Below are positions 1 through 5,495 of a stretch of 5,682 bases of DNA, in pieces; position 1 is the stretch's first letter; each line of letters opens with the position of its first letter. The notes beneath the pieces are model-generated. The model saw only the letters and a list, made by a program, of their open reading frames with translations. It did not search any database and had not been told where the DNA came from. Position numbers and translations under genes: made by a program. Origin of the DNA: Pseudomonadota bacterium (GTDB lineage Bacteria > Pseudomonadota > Alphaproteobacteria > Rhodospirillales > Casp-alpha2); contig JAQBZY010000124.1 in the NCBI GenBank assembly GCA_027620395.1, forward strand, positions 1 through 5,682, read 5' to 3'.

Positions 1-350
1 CGGTGGGCGGCGTCGCCGCCGCCGGATCGCACGCCGCCAAGGCCGGCAGCCGGGCTATCATCAACACCTCGCCGGAGCCGTTTTCGAATATCGCGGCATC
101 GATTTTCGAGGATGTCCTGGTCATCGGCGGCGTCCTGCTGGCGCTGTTCAAGCCGGTCGCGTTTCTGTTCATGCTCGGGCTGTTCGCGCTGATGGTGGTG
201 TGGTTGTTGCCGAAAATCTGGCGCGGGCTCAACGCCCTGTATCGCCGGCTCCAGGATTTGTTCGGCCATCCAGCCACTGCGACCGGTGCTGGGCAACCGG
301 CAGGGATCGGGCCGACGCCGGACCCCGGTCCCCCGGCCGGGCGGCCATGA
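1..350 (+). CDS. DUF4126 family membrane protein, 3' part only
   Basis: The gene starts before the window; the first complete codon is at 3 and the stop is TGA at 348-350. The visible ~115 residues match the C-terminal half of the DUF4126 family as I know it: a small Gly/Ala-rich segment, then the signature AGSRAIINTSPEPFSN (about window residues 14-29), then FEDVLVIGG leading into two closely spaced hydrophobic stretches (about residues 38-48 and 51-69) and a basic amphipathic end around PKIWRGLNALYRRLQDL. It should be an inner-membrane protein. Its biochemical role is unknown. The last ~25 residues are a Gly/Pro-rich tail with no recognisable fold. Its stop overlaps the next gene's start as ATGA, so the two are probably co-translated. 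Family assignment is from recalled motif similarity; function is not inferred. Confidence 0.85.
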   Translation, partial: VGGVAAAGSHAAKAGSRAIINTSPEPFSNIAASIFEDVLVIGGVLLALFKPVAFLFMLGLFALMVVWLLPKIWRGLNALYRRLQDLFGHPATATGAGQPAGIGPTPDPGPPAGRP

Positions 351-1285
351 CGGTCCATGGCACCATTGGCGCCGTCGCCGGGATTGCGCTGATCCTCTCG
401 GCGGCCTGCACGGCGGCCGCCGGCGAGCCTGAATTGTTGCCGTTCCCCGAGCGGCTGGACCCGGTCCAGTCGCCGGTTAACGTCGCCGTCCGCTACCGGG
501 CGATCAAGCCGGCGCCGTATCGAGTGACGCTCCGCTGGGGCCCCGAGCGGACGCCGGAACTCTATCGCCTGGATGTCAGCGGCACGGTCGAAATCCAACC
601 AGGGCAGGGCGGCCCGGCCATGCTCATCGAGCGGACACCGACCCAGTTCATGGCCGGCCCAAACCGGTCGGAGCGGCGGGACGGTGGCCGGATCGTCGCC
701 GCGTTGAGCCCGCGAGGCGAGTTGCGCCGCGTCGAAATCAAGCTGCCCGGTCTCGATAGCAACGATCATCGCCGGCAATTCGAGGACATCGGCCGGACCT
801 TGATCGACACCGGTTTCTTTCCAACCTTTCGCCGCCTTCTGGTGCGGGCCGGACCGGAGGACGCCGGTGGCGACGCGCAGAGCACGCGCGAACGGGCCGC
901 CAGGGGCGACTTGGTCGAGGCGTTTCAGCCGTTGCTTGGCCTCGCCATCGGCTATCCCGAGGAGGGACTATTCACCGGTCAACGGCTGGTCCTGATCCGT
1001 CGTGATTTGGGCGATCTGTTCCGCGGTGCCGGCCCGATCCCGGTTACTGTCTCGGGCGAGATCAAGGGATTGGCCGATGCCGGTGGCCGGCGGGTGTTGG
1101 CGCTTCGCATCGACAAGGGCGAGGCGCCGAGACCACTCCGCCTGAATGCCGCCGGCTATGCCCTGATCGACATCGAAAACGGGTTGGTCACCAGCCTCAG
1201 TGCCGATCTTGAACTGGTGGTGCTGCACGGCACCGAGGCCAGTGTTTTCCGCTTCGCCGAACGCCGCGCGCTCGGCCGGCCTTGA
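347..1285 (+). CDS. Exported protein of unknown function, 312 aa
   Basis: I do not recognise this family. I chose the ATG at 347 because it overlaps the upstream stop as ATGA and begins a signal-peptide-like segment: residues 6-20 are hydrophobic (TIGAVAGIALILSAA), followed by CTAAAGEPE, where signal peptidase I could cut near residue 24-26. There is no basic residue before the hydrophobic core, only His4, which is weak for a Sec signal. The only cysteine is Cys21; the residues before it (LSAA) make a poor lipobox, so a lipoprotein is possible but not favoured. The rest (about 30-312) looks like soluble, beta-rich sequence with alternating patterns (VRYRAIKPAPYRVTLRWG, 48-65; VEIKLPG, 129-135; GYALIDIENGLVTSLSADLEL, 270-290) and a helical stretch near 180-200. 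A periplasmic location is likely. The in-frame extension upstream to 200 runs inside the DUF4126 gene and lacks a signal sequence, so I discarded it. Coupled expression with the DUF4126 gene is the main clue to its job. Confidence 0.8.
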   Translation: MTVHGTIGAVAGIALILSAACTAAAGEPELLPFPERLDPVQSPVNVAVRYRAIKPAPYRVTLRWGPERTPELYRLDVSGTVEIQPGQGGPAMLIERTPTQFMAGPNRSERRDGGRIVAALSPRGELRRVEIKLPGLDSNDHRRQFEDIGRTLIDTGFFPTFRRLLVRAGPEDAGGDAQSTRERAARGDLVEAFQPLLGLAIGYPEEGLFTGQRLVLIRRDLGDLFRGAGPIPVTVSGEIKGLADAGGRRVLALRIDKGEAPRPLRLNAAGYALIDIENGLVTSLSADLELVVLHGTEASVFRFAERRALGRP

Positions 1286-1312
1286 TTGTCAGCCAGGACC
1301 TCTTTCCGCGAC

Positions 1313-1351
1313 ATGACAACGGGACTTTTGCCGCCCGTTCATTACCGCTAA
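1313..1351 (+). CDS. Possible 12-codon leader peptide upstream of nadK
   Basis: An ATG at 1313 opens a 12-codon frame, MTTGLLPPVHYR, closed by TAA at 1349-1351, 24 bases before the nadK start. It lies wholly within the loop of the nadK leader hairpin and spans the inner hairpin. It has a Pro-Pro pair at codons 7-8. Upstream there is only a weak AGGA at 1295-1298, 14 bases away and itself inside the hairpin's 5' arm, so initiation would be poor unless the stem is open. A short frame like this can arise by chance; it is listed because of its position. Confidence 0.25.
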   Translation: MTTGLLPPVHYR

Positions 1352-1360
1352 GTTGCCGGG

Positions 1361-1367
1361 AAAGAGG
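1361..1367 (+). promoter_or_regulatory. Ribosome binding site of nadK
   Basis: AAAGAGG ends 8 bases before the ATG at 1376, a good spacing and complementarity. It fixes the nadK start. Every base of it is paired in the predicted leader stem 1294-1307/1359-1372. Confidence 0.75.
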
Positions 1368-1375
1368 TTCTGAAC

Positions 1376-2143
1376 ATGGCCTACAAGCGGATCGCGATTG
1401 TGGCCGCGCCAACGGCTGAGGCTGAGGCGGCTGGGAAACGGCTGGCAGCTCAGATATCGACGGTGGCGGCGCCGGACGCCGACGTCATCGTCGCGCTCGG
1501 CGGCGATGGCTTCATGCTGCACACCATTCACGACGTGATGGCTCGGGCGACGCCAATTTATGGCATGAACAGGGGCTCGGTTGGCTTCCTGATGAACAAG
1601 TATTCGGAAGACGATCTCCCCGGCCGTCTTGAGCGTGCCGAACGGATTGAATTACATCCGTTGCGGATGGAGGCCGAGGATATACAGGGCCGGACCGAGC
1701 GCGCGGTTGCCATCAATGAAGTCTCCTTGCTTAGGGAAACCCGGCAAGCGGCCAAGCTCCGCATCCTCGTCGACGGCAAGGTCCGGATGGCGGAAATGAT
1801 CTGCGACGGGCTGATCGTGGCGACGCCGGCCGGCAGCACCGCCTACAATCTGTCGGCGTCGGGACCGATCATTCCGATCGGCGTCGATCTATTGTCGTTG
1901 ACGCCAATTAGCGCTTTTCGGCCAAGGCGCTGGCGCGGCGCACTGTTGCCGGCCAAGGCCGAGATCGTCATCGAAGTCCTTGATCCCGAAAACCGACTGG
2001 TCAGCGTCACCGCCGACTTCAACGAAATCAGAAGCGTGCGTCGGGTGAAAATTCGTCTCGCCCGTGAGTTGTCGCCGGTGCTGCTGTTCGATCCCGAGCA
2101 CAACTACGAGGAACGGGTGCTGATGGAACAGTTCAATCCGTGA
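1376..2143 (+). CDS. nadK: NAD kinase (ATP:NAD 2'-phosphotransferase), 255 aa
   Basis: It phosphorylates NAD+ on the adenosine 2'-hydroxyl to make NADP+, the only known de novo route to NADP, in the cytoplasm. The hallmarks are all present: the GGDG motif at residues 42-45 with catalytic Asp44 in [12 protein letters not shown], the NE pair at 114-115 in [18 protein letters not shown], and the C-terminal domain signature [22 protein letters not shown] (144-165, broken here only by its length). [18 protein letters not shown] (169-186) is typical of alphaproteobacterial NadK. The length of 255 residues fits the short alphaproteobacterial form, which lacks the N-terminal extension of gammaproteobacterial enzymes. 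The ATG is supported by AAAGAGG 8 bases upstream. The stop TGA (2141-2143) overlaps the next gene's GTG start, giving an operon with likely translational coupling. The leader stem suggests control of initiation. Function is secure by motif. Confidence 0.97.
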   Translation: MAYKRIAIVAAPTAEAEAAGKRLAAQISTVAAPDADVIVALGGDGFMLHTIHDVMARATPIYGMNRGSVGFLMNKYSEDDLPGRLERAERIELHPLRMEAEDIQGRTERAVAINEVSLLRETRQAAKLRILVDGKVRMAEMICDGLIVATPAGSTAYNLSASGPIIPIGVDLLSLTPISAFRPRRWRGALLPAKAEIVIEVLDPENRLVSVTADFNEIRSVRRVKIRLARELSPVLLFDPEHNYEERVLMEQFNP

Positions 2144-3249
2144 GCGCCTACGAGGAAGCCGAAGACCGACAACCGGAATCGACGCAAGGCTGGCGTCGGA
2201 AACTGCCGCGCGCGTTGGCGACTTTGGCGTTCGCGGCGTTGGGCGGTTTTTTGTTCAGCCTCGCCAAGATGCCGCTGGCGTGGATGATCGGCGCCATGCT
2301 GTTCACCGCCGTCGCCGCAATTGCCGGCGTCAAGCTCGAGCCGCCGGGAAGATTTCGCGCCGTCATGATCACCGTTTTGGGTGTCATGCTCGGCAGCGCC
2401 TTCAAACCGGAGATATTGGAGCGTGCCGCCGGCTGGGGGATCACGATCCTGGTGTTGTTGGCGTTCGTGGCGCTGATCACCGTGGTGCTGGCGTGGGGGT
2501 TCGAGCGCTTCGGCGGGCTCGGACGCCGTGAAGCGATCCTGTCGGCGACGCCGGGCGGGTTCGGCGAGATGGTCTTGATCGCCGAGGCCTACGGCGGCGA
2601 TGTCCGCTCGATTTCCTTGATCCATGCGACGCGGGTGATGTTCACGGTGATGGTGATCCCGATCTATTTCCGGGTTTTCGAAGGCTACGTGCCGCCGTCA
2701 ACATCGCCGATGGGGAGCATCGGCGGCTTGTCCGGGATCGATGGTTCGGTTTTGACCGCCTGTGCCGTGGTCGGCTATTTCGGGGCCAAGCAGCTCAAAA
2801 TTCCAGCCGCAGCGCTATTGGGGCCGATGCTGATCAGCGCCGCCGTGCATCTGGCCGGTCTTTCGGAAGCGAAACCGCCCGGCGAGATCGTCAATTTGGC
2901 GCAATTGGTGATCGGCACCAACGTCGGTTGCCGCTTCGTCGGCGTCGAGCGCCGGCAATTGATCAATCCGATCGGCATCGGCGTCATTGGCGCGGCACTG
3001 ACGTTGGCCGCCGCCATCGGCGCCGCCGCGATCCTGCATTCGCTGACCGGGCTCGAATATCACGCACTGTGGATCGCCTTCGCCCCGGGCGGCTTGGCTG
3101 AGATGACGCTGATTAGCCTGGCCATGGGCATCGACACGGCGTTCGTCTCGACGCACCACATCGTCCGCATCCTGTTCATCGTCGTCAGTATGTCGGTGGT
3201 CAGCCGATGGCTGTTCGGGCCGCCGCCGAAAGACATGGATTACCGGTGA
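2140..3249 (+). CDS. AbrB family (PF05145) duplicated membrane protein, 369 aa
   Basis: A polytopic inner-membrane protein built from two copies of the AbrB-type repeat. In copy one, [11 protein letters not shown] (44-54), a [13 protein letters not shown] segment (81-93) and [19 protein letters not shown] (136-154) match, in the same order, [11 protein letters not shown] (221-231), [17 protein letters not shown] (258-274) and [19 protein letters not shown] (314-332) in copy two. The paired PGG(F/L)xEM motifs followed by a His/Arg-containing helix are diagnostic. Members are often labelled 'AbrB transcriptional regulator' or 'ammonia monooxygenase'; both names are misleading, because this is a membrane protein unrelated to the Bacillus DNA-binding AbrB. 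A transporter role is plausible but the substrate is not known. The start is GTG at 2140, overlapping the nadK stop (GTGA), with only a weak GGA at 2125-2127 upstream, so it probably depends on ribosomes arriving from nadK. The ~23-residue charged N-terminus before the first membrane segment fits a cytoplasmic tail. Its last 10 bases overlap the convergent pyrD gene. Confidence 0.92.
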   Translation: MSAYEEAEDRQPESTQGWRRKLPRALATLAFAALGGFLFSLAKMPLAWMIGAMLFTAVAAIAGVKLEPPGRFRAVMITVLGVMLGSAFKPEILERAAGWGITILVLLAFVALITVVLAWGFERFGGLGRREAILSATPGGFGEMVLIAEAYGGDVRSISLIHATRVMFTVMVIPIYFRVFEGYVPPSTSPMGSIGGLSGIDGSVLTACAVVGYFGAKQLKIPAAALLGPMLISAAVHLAGLSEAKPPGEIVNLAQLVIGTNVGCRFVGVERRQLINPIGIGVIGAALTLAAAIGAAAILHSLTGLEYHALWIAFAPGGLAEMTLISLAMGIDTAFVSTHHIVRILFIVVSMSVVSRWLFGPPPKDMDYR

Positions 3250-4304
3250 TCGGCGCCAACCGCGTCGGCGACGGAGGCGAAGCCGTCCCGCTTCAATAGT
3301 CCGGCCAAGGTACGGTTGACGCGGCCGGGGAGGTTTGGTCCCTCGAACACCATCGCGGAATAGAGCTGCACCAGTGAGGCTCCGGCCCTGATCTTGGCAT
3401 AGGCGTCGACGCCCGACGCGATGCCGCCAACGCCAATCAGCGGCAGCCTGCCCTCTGTCGCTTTATGGAATGCGGCCAGGATTTCGGTCGATGGCTGCAG
3501 TAAGGGTGCGCCGCTCAAGCCGCCGGTCTCAGTGGATTGCCGGTCGGTAAGCGAGGCCGGCCGGTCGATGGTGGTGTTGGTGGCGATCAGGCCGTCGATC
3601 TTGGCATCGAGCGCGACTCTTGCGATGTCGGCGATGTCTTCCGGTGTTAAATCCGGCGCCACTTTGATCAACAATGGCGGCGCGCCGTCAGGCACTGTCT
3701 TGGCCAGTGCGTCTTGGACTCTTGCGATCAAGTCGGTGAGTGCCGCCGGATTCTGCAACGCCCGAAGGCCGGGGGTATTCGGCGACGAAACATTGATGAC
3801 CAAATAATCGGCCAAGGGCGCCAATTTTTCGACACCAATGACGTAATCGGCCGCGGCGTCCTCGGTTTCCTTGTTCTTGCCGAGATTGACACCGATCGGA
3901 CTCCGGCGCGGCGGTGCCGGCAGGCGTTGTAGACGGCCCCGGACTGCGTCGGCGCCGCCGCCATTGAAGCCCATGCGGTTGATCACGGCCCTGTCCTCGG
4001 TTAGCCGGAACAGGCGCGGTTTCGGATTGCCCGGCTGCGGATGCGGCGTGACGGTGCCGATCTCGACGAATCCGAAGCCGAGTGCCAGAGCTTGCTCGGG
4101 CACTCGGGCGTCCTTGTCGAAGCCGGCGGCGAGACCGATCGGACTATCGAAGCGCCGTCCCCACACCTCGGTCCGCAACACATCGTCCTGGTAAGGCGTG
4201 CCCGTGACCAAATTCCGTTGCATCGCCCAGAGCGCCAAGTCGTGCGCGGTCTCGGGTTGGATGCAGCCGAGCAGGGGTTTGGCGAGACCATAAAGATCGG
4301 GCAT
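3240..4304 (-). CDS. pyrD: Dihydroorotate dehydrogenase (quinone), class 2, 354 aa
   Basis: It oxidises (S)-dihydroorotate to orotate using FMN and the quinone pool, the fourth step of UMP synthesis, at the cytoplasmic face of the inner membrane. Class 2 is shown by the N-terminal ~40-residue helical membrane/quinone domain (MPDLYGLAKPLLGCIQPETAH onward) and the catalytic serine in NVSSPNTPGLR (171-181, Ser174) instead of the Cys of class 1. Other signatures are SPIGLAAGFDKDA (54-66), INRMGFNGGG (108-117), GVNLGKNKET (138-147), LLIKVAPDLT (211-220), ATNTT (241-245), GGLSGAPL (261-268) and IGVGGIASGVDAYAKIRAGASLVQLYSA (290-317), which is the FMN phosphate-binding end. The length is normal for the class. 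The start ATG is supported by GGAGG 11 bases upstream. The gene follows the DUF952 gene by 4 bases, so they form an operon. Its TAA stop lies within the 3' end of the convergent AbrB-type gene. Confidence 0.98.
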   Translation of the reverse strand: MPDLYGLAKPLLGCIQPETAHDLALWAMQRNLVTGTPYQDDVLRTEVWGRRFDSPIGLAAGFDKDARVPEQALALGFGFVEIGTVTPHPQPGNPKPRLFRLTEDRAVINRMGFNGGGADAVRGRLQRLPAPPRRSPIGVNLGKNKETEDAAADYVIGVEKLAPLADYLVINVSSPNTPGLRALQNPAALTDLIARVQDALAKTVPDGAPPLLIKVAPDLTPEDIADIARVALDAKIDGLIATNTTIDRPASLTDRQSTETGGLSGAPLLQPSTEILAAFHKATEGRLPLIGVGGIASGVDAYAKIRAGASLVQLYSAMVFEGPNLPGRVNRTLAGLLKRDGFASVADAVGADHR

Positions 4305-4308
4305 CGGA

Positions 4309-4674
4309 TCAAGTTCCTCCCGGGGCCGGAAATCCGGCCGGAAATATATGCAGGCCGTCGGCGCCGAGCTTTAGCGGGGCTGCCGAAAGAACCGCCGTGG
4401 CCGGGAGCGGGCCGTACAAATGCGGGAATAGCTGTCCGCCCCGGGATGGTTCCCACTTGAGCGCCTCACCGAGCGGCACTGTCGTGACCGCCAAAAGGAC
4501 GATCCCGTCCTGACCCTGACGGTGCTTGGCGGCACTGACCCGAACCTGGGCCCTGGTCGAGAAATGGATGAAACCGTCGGCCCGGTCCTGCGACGAGCCG
4601 CCGTAGGTTCCGGCCGTCTGCGCCGCCGCCCATTCATCGGCGCGGCACATGTGGTAGATGACTTCGTCCGTCAT
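4309..4674 (-). CDS. DUF952 family protein, 121 aa
   Basis: A small soluble protein of the DUF952 family, whose function is unknown. The family pattern is complete: VIYHM at 5-9, a Tyr/Ser/Asp stretch (YGGSSQD, 24-30), DGFIHFSTRAQV at 33-44, an ALKWEPSRGG segment (71-80) and LFPHLYGPLP at 82-91. The conserved His and Trp/Glu positions suggest an active or binding site, but no reaction is established that I can name. I chose the ATG ending at 4674: residues upstream of it in the frame do not resemble the family and would run into the divergent methyltransferase gene. A weak AGG lies 9 bases upstream. The TGA stop is 4 bases before pyrD, so the two are co-transcribed. I recall this DUF952-pyrD pairing as common in alphaproteobacteria. 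There are no membrane segments or signal. Confidence 0.92.
   Translation of the reverse strand: MTDEVIYHMCRADEWAAAQTAGTYGGSSQDRADGFIHFSTRAQVRVSAAKHRQGQDGIVLLAVTTVPLGEALKWEPSRGGQLFPHLYGPLPATAVLSAAPLKLGADGLHIFPAGFPAPGGT
4316..4320 (-). promoter_or_regulatory. Ribosome binding site of pyrD
   Basis: On the minus strand GGAGG lies 11 bases before the pyrD ATG. It sits inside the last codons of the DUF952 gene, so pyrD initiation is likely linked to translation of that gene. Confidence 0.7.
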
Positions 4675-4741
4675 GTCGGGCAACCTAGCGCACCCGCCGG
4701 TACTTGCAAGACCGGCTTGCCCCCTAGGAAAGGCCCGATCC
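4675..4741. promoter_or_regulatory. Divergent promoter region with a central dyad
   Basis: These 67 bases separate the starts of the DUF952-pyrD operon (minus) and the O-methyltransferase gene (plus), so promoters for both should lie in or near it. GCCGGT (4696-4701) and ACCGGC (4711-4716) form a perfect 6-bp inverted repeat around the palindrome CTTGCAAG (4703-4710). CCTAG (4684-4688) and CTAGG (4724-4728) share the same centre near 4706. This could be an operator. I see no convincing -35/-10 pair. The outer arms overlap the two ribosome binding sites, which may explain their similarity without any shared regulator. Confidence 0.4.
4726..4733 (+). promoter_or_regulatory. Ribosome binding site of the O-methyltransferase gene
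   Basis: AGGAAAGG ends 8 bases before the ATG at 4742. This is what selects that start over the in-frame ATG at 4658, which would overlap the DUF952 gene. Confidence 0.7.
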
Positions 4742-5404
4742 ATGAGTATCCGCACCATCCCGATGACCGATGAATTGCACAAATACATGCTTTCCGTGTC
4801 GCTCCGCGATACCCCGGTCATGCAGGCGCTCCGCAAGCGCACGGCGCGGCTGCCGATGGCGCGAATGCAGATTTCCCCCGAACAGGGTCAGTTCATGGCG
4901 TTGCTGATCAAAATGCTTGGGGCCAAACGCTGTATCGAGGTGGGAACCTTCACCGGCTATTCCGCGCTGTGTGTCGCAGCCGCCATGCCGAAGGATGGCC
5001 GCATCGTATGTTGCGATATTTCCGAGGAATATACGGCCATCGCCAAGCCCTTTTGGAAGACGGCCCGGGTCGCGGCCAAGATCGATCTTCGAATCGCGCC
5101 GGCGACCAAGACCTTGGATGCCATGCTGAAGGCCGGCGAGGCAGGGTCTTATGATTTTGCCTTCATCGATGCCGACAAGGAAGGATACGCGGACTATTAC
5201 GCCCGTTGCCTGAAGCTGATCCGCAAGAGCGGCGTGATCGCCTTCGATAATATCTTCATGTCCGGCCGGGTCATGGAAAAGAAGCCCTCCAGCGAGGGTG
5301 TCAAGGCGATGAAGAAATTCAACGCCACGCTGGCGAAGGACAATCGGGTCGACATCAGCTTGGTGCCGATCGGCGACGGACTGACGCTGGCTCGGAAGCG
5401 CTGA
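4742..5404 (+). CDS. Class I SAM-dependent O-methyltransferase, CCoAOMT-like, 220 aa
   Basis: It belongs to the metal-dependent O-methyltransferase family 3 (caffeoyl-CoA / catechol type), cytoplasmic, transferring a methyl group from S-adenosylmethionine to a hydroxyl, usually on a catechol-like acceptor. The acceptor here cannot be read from sequence. Visible landmarks are SPEQGQFMALL (45-55), SAM motif I IEVGTFTGYSAL (65-76), the acidic residue that would hold the ribose in CCDIS (Asp92), and the metal-site motifs FIDADKEGYADYY (141-153; Asp143) and FDN (168-170; Asp169, Asn170), then GDGLTLARK near the C-terminus. All expected metal ligands are present, so the enzyme should be active. Its length is typical. 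The start is chosen by AGGAAAGG 8 bases upstream. It appears monocistronic: a divergent operon lies upstream, and a palindromic repeat and a convergent gene lie downstream. Confidence 0.93.
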   Translation: MSIRTIPMTDELHKYMLSVSLRDTPVMQALRKRTARLPMARMQISPEQGQFMALLIKMLGAKRCIEVGTFTGYSALCVAAAMPKDGRIVCCDISEEYTAIAKPFWKTARVAAKIDLRIAPATKTLDAMLKAGEAGSYDFAFIDADKEGYADYYARCLKLIRKSGVIAFDNIFMSGRVMEKKPSSEGVKAMKKFNATLAKDNRVDISLVPIGDGLTLARKR

Positions 5405-5419
5405 TCCCCTCAATCGCGC

Positions 5420-5480
5420 CCCCTCACCCACCCTCTCCCAAGCAAGCGGGGGAGAGGTTAGGTGAGGGGTCGGGTGGGTG
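5420..5480. repeat. Extragenic palindromic repeat between convergent genes
   Basis: CCCCTCACC (5420-5428) pairs with GGTGAGGGG (5461-5469), and inside it CCTCTCCC (5432-5439) pairs with GGGAGAGG (5450-5457), leaving a 10-base loop and a 3x3 internal loop. Repeats of the form 'CCCTCACCC...CTCTCCC / GGGAGAGG...GGTGAGGGG' are scattered between genes in many proteobacterial genomes, as I recall. Position between two convergent stops suggests transcript 3' end protection or bidirectional termination. There is no T-run on either side, so it is not a classic intrinsic terminator. The adjoining GGGTGGGTG (5472-5480) can instead pair with 5425-5433. Confidence 0.75.
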
Positions 5481-5495
5481 TGAGTGCAAGCTGGC

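Larger units (their letters stand above)
1294..1372 (+). promoter_or_regulatory. Long inverted repeat enclosing the nadK leader and masking its ribosome binding site
   Basis: Bases 1294-1307 (CAGGACCTCTTTCC) pair with 1359-1372 (GGAAAGAGGTTCTG): 14 consecutive pairs, 13 Watson-Crick and one G-U (1297:1369). The 3' arm contains the whole Shine-Dalgarno stretch AAAGAGG (1361-1367) and ends three bases before the nadK ATG. A second perfect 6-bp hairpin, AACGGG (1318-1323) with CCCGTT (1334-1339), sits inside the 51-base loop. In RNA this would hide the nadK ribosome binding site. No T-run follows, so it is not an intrinsic terminator. The pairing is seen directly; a regulatory role is inference. 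It could alternatively be a DNA-level dyad or a small repeat unit. Confidence 0.6.

Noticed and set aside
200..346. Upstream extension of the exported protein
   Set aside because: It would overlap the DUF4126 coding region by 150 bases and bury the signal-like segment; the ATGA overlap at 347 is the natural start.
398..409. Lipobox at Cys21 of the exported protein
   Set aside because: The residue at -3 is Ser rather than Leu/Val/Ile, and an AAA-type signal peptidase I site follows directly; left as a minor possibility.
1294..1372. Known NAD-sensing riboswitch or intrinsic terminator in front of nadK
   Set aside because: I cannot match the loop to the NAD-I or NAD-II consensus as I know them, and no T-run follows the stem.
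2104..2625. Minus-strand open frame of 173 codons opposite the nadK end and the AbrB-type gene start
   Set aside because: Its Gln/Arg/His/Asp-rich composition is the usual reverse-frame product of GC-rich membrane protein coding sequence, and it covers two well supported genes.
4041..4460. Plus-strand open frame of 139 codons over pyrD and the DUF952 gene
   Set aside because: It is a shadow of two genes with clear family signatures on the other strand.
4658..4741. Upstream in-frame ATG for the methyltransferase
   Set aside because: It overlaps the DUF952 gene start, the added residues do not resemble the family, and the strong ribosome binding site points to 4742.
4675..4842. Upstream extension of the DUF952 protein
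   Set aside because: It would run through the divergent intergenic region into the methyltransferase gene, and the family homology begins at the ATG ending at 4674.
4724..5431. Long open frame on the minus strand, 235 codons, opposite the methyltransferase gene
   Set aside because: It is antisense to a gene with full family motifs, has a His/Arg/Gly-rich composition typical of a high-GC shadow frame, and resembles no family.
5420..5480. Classic rho-independent terminator
   Set aside because: The stem is GC-rich but there is no T-run after it on either strand; a dispersed palindromic repeat fits better.
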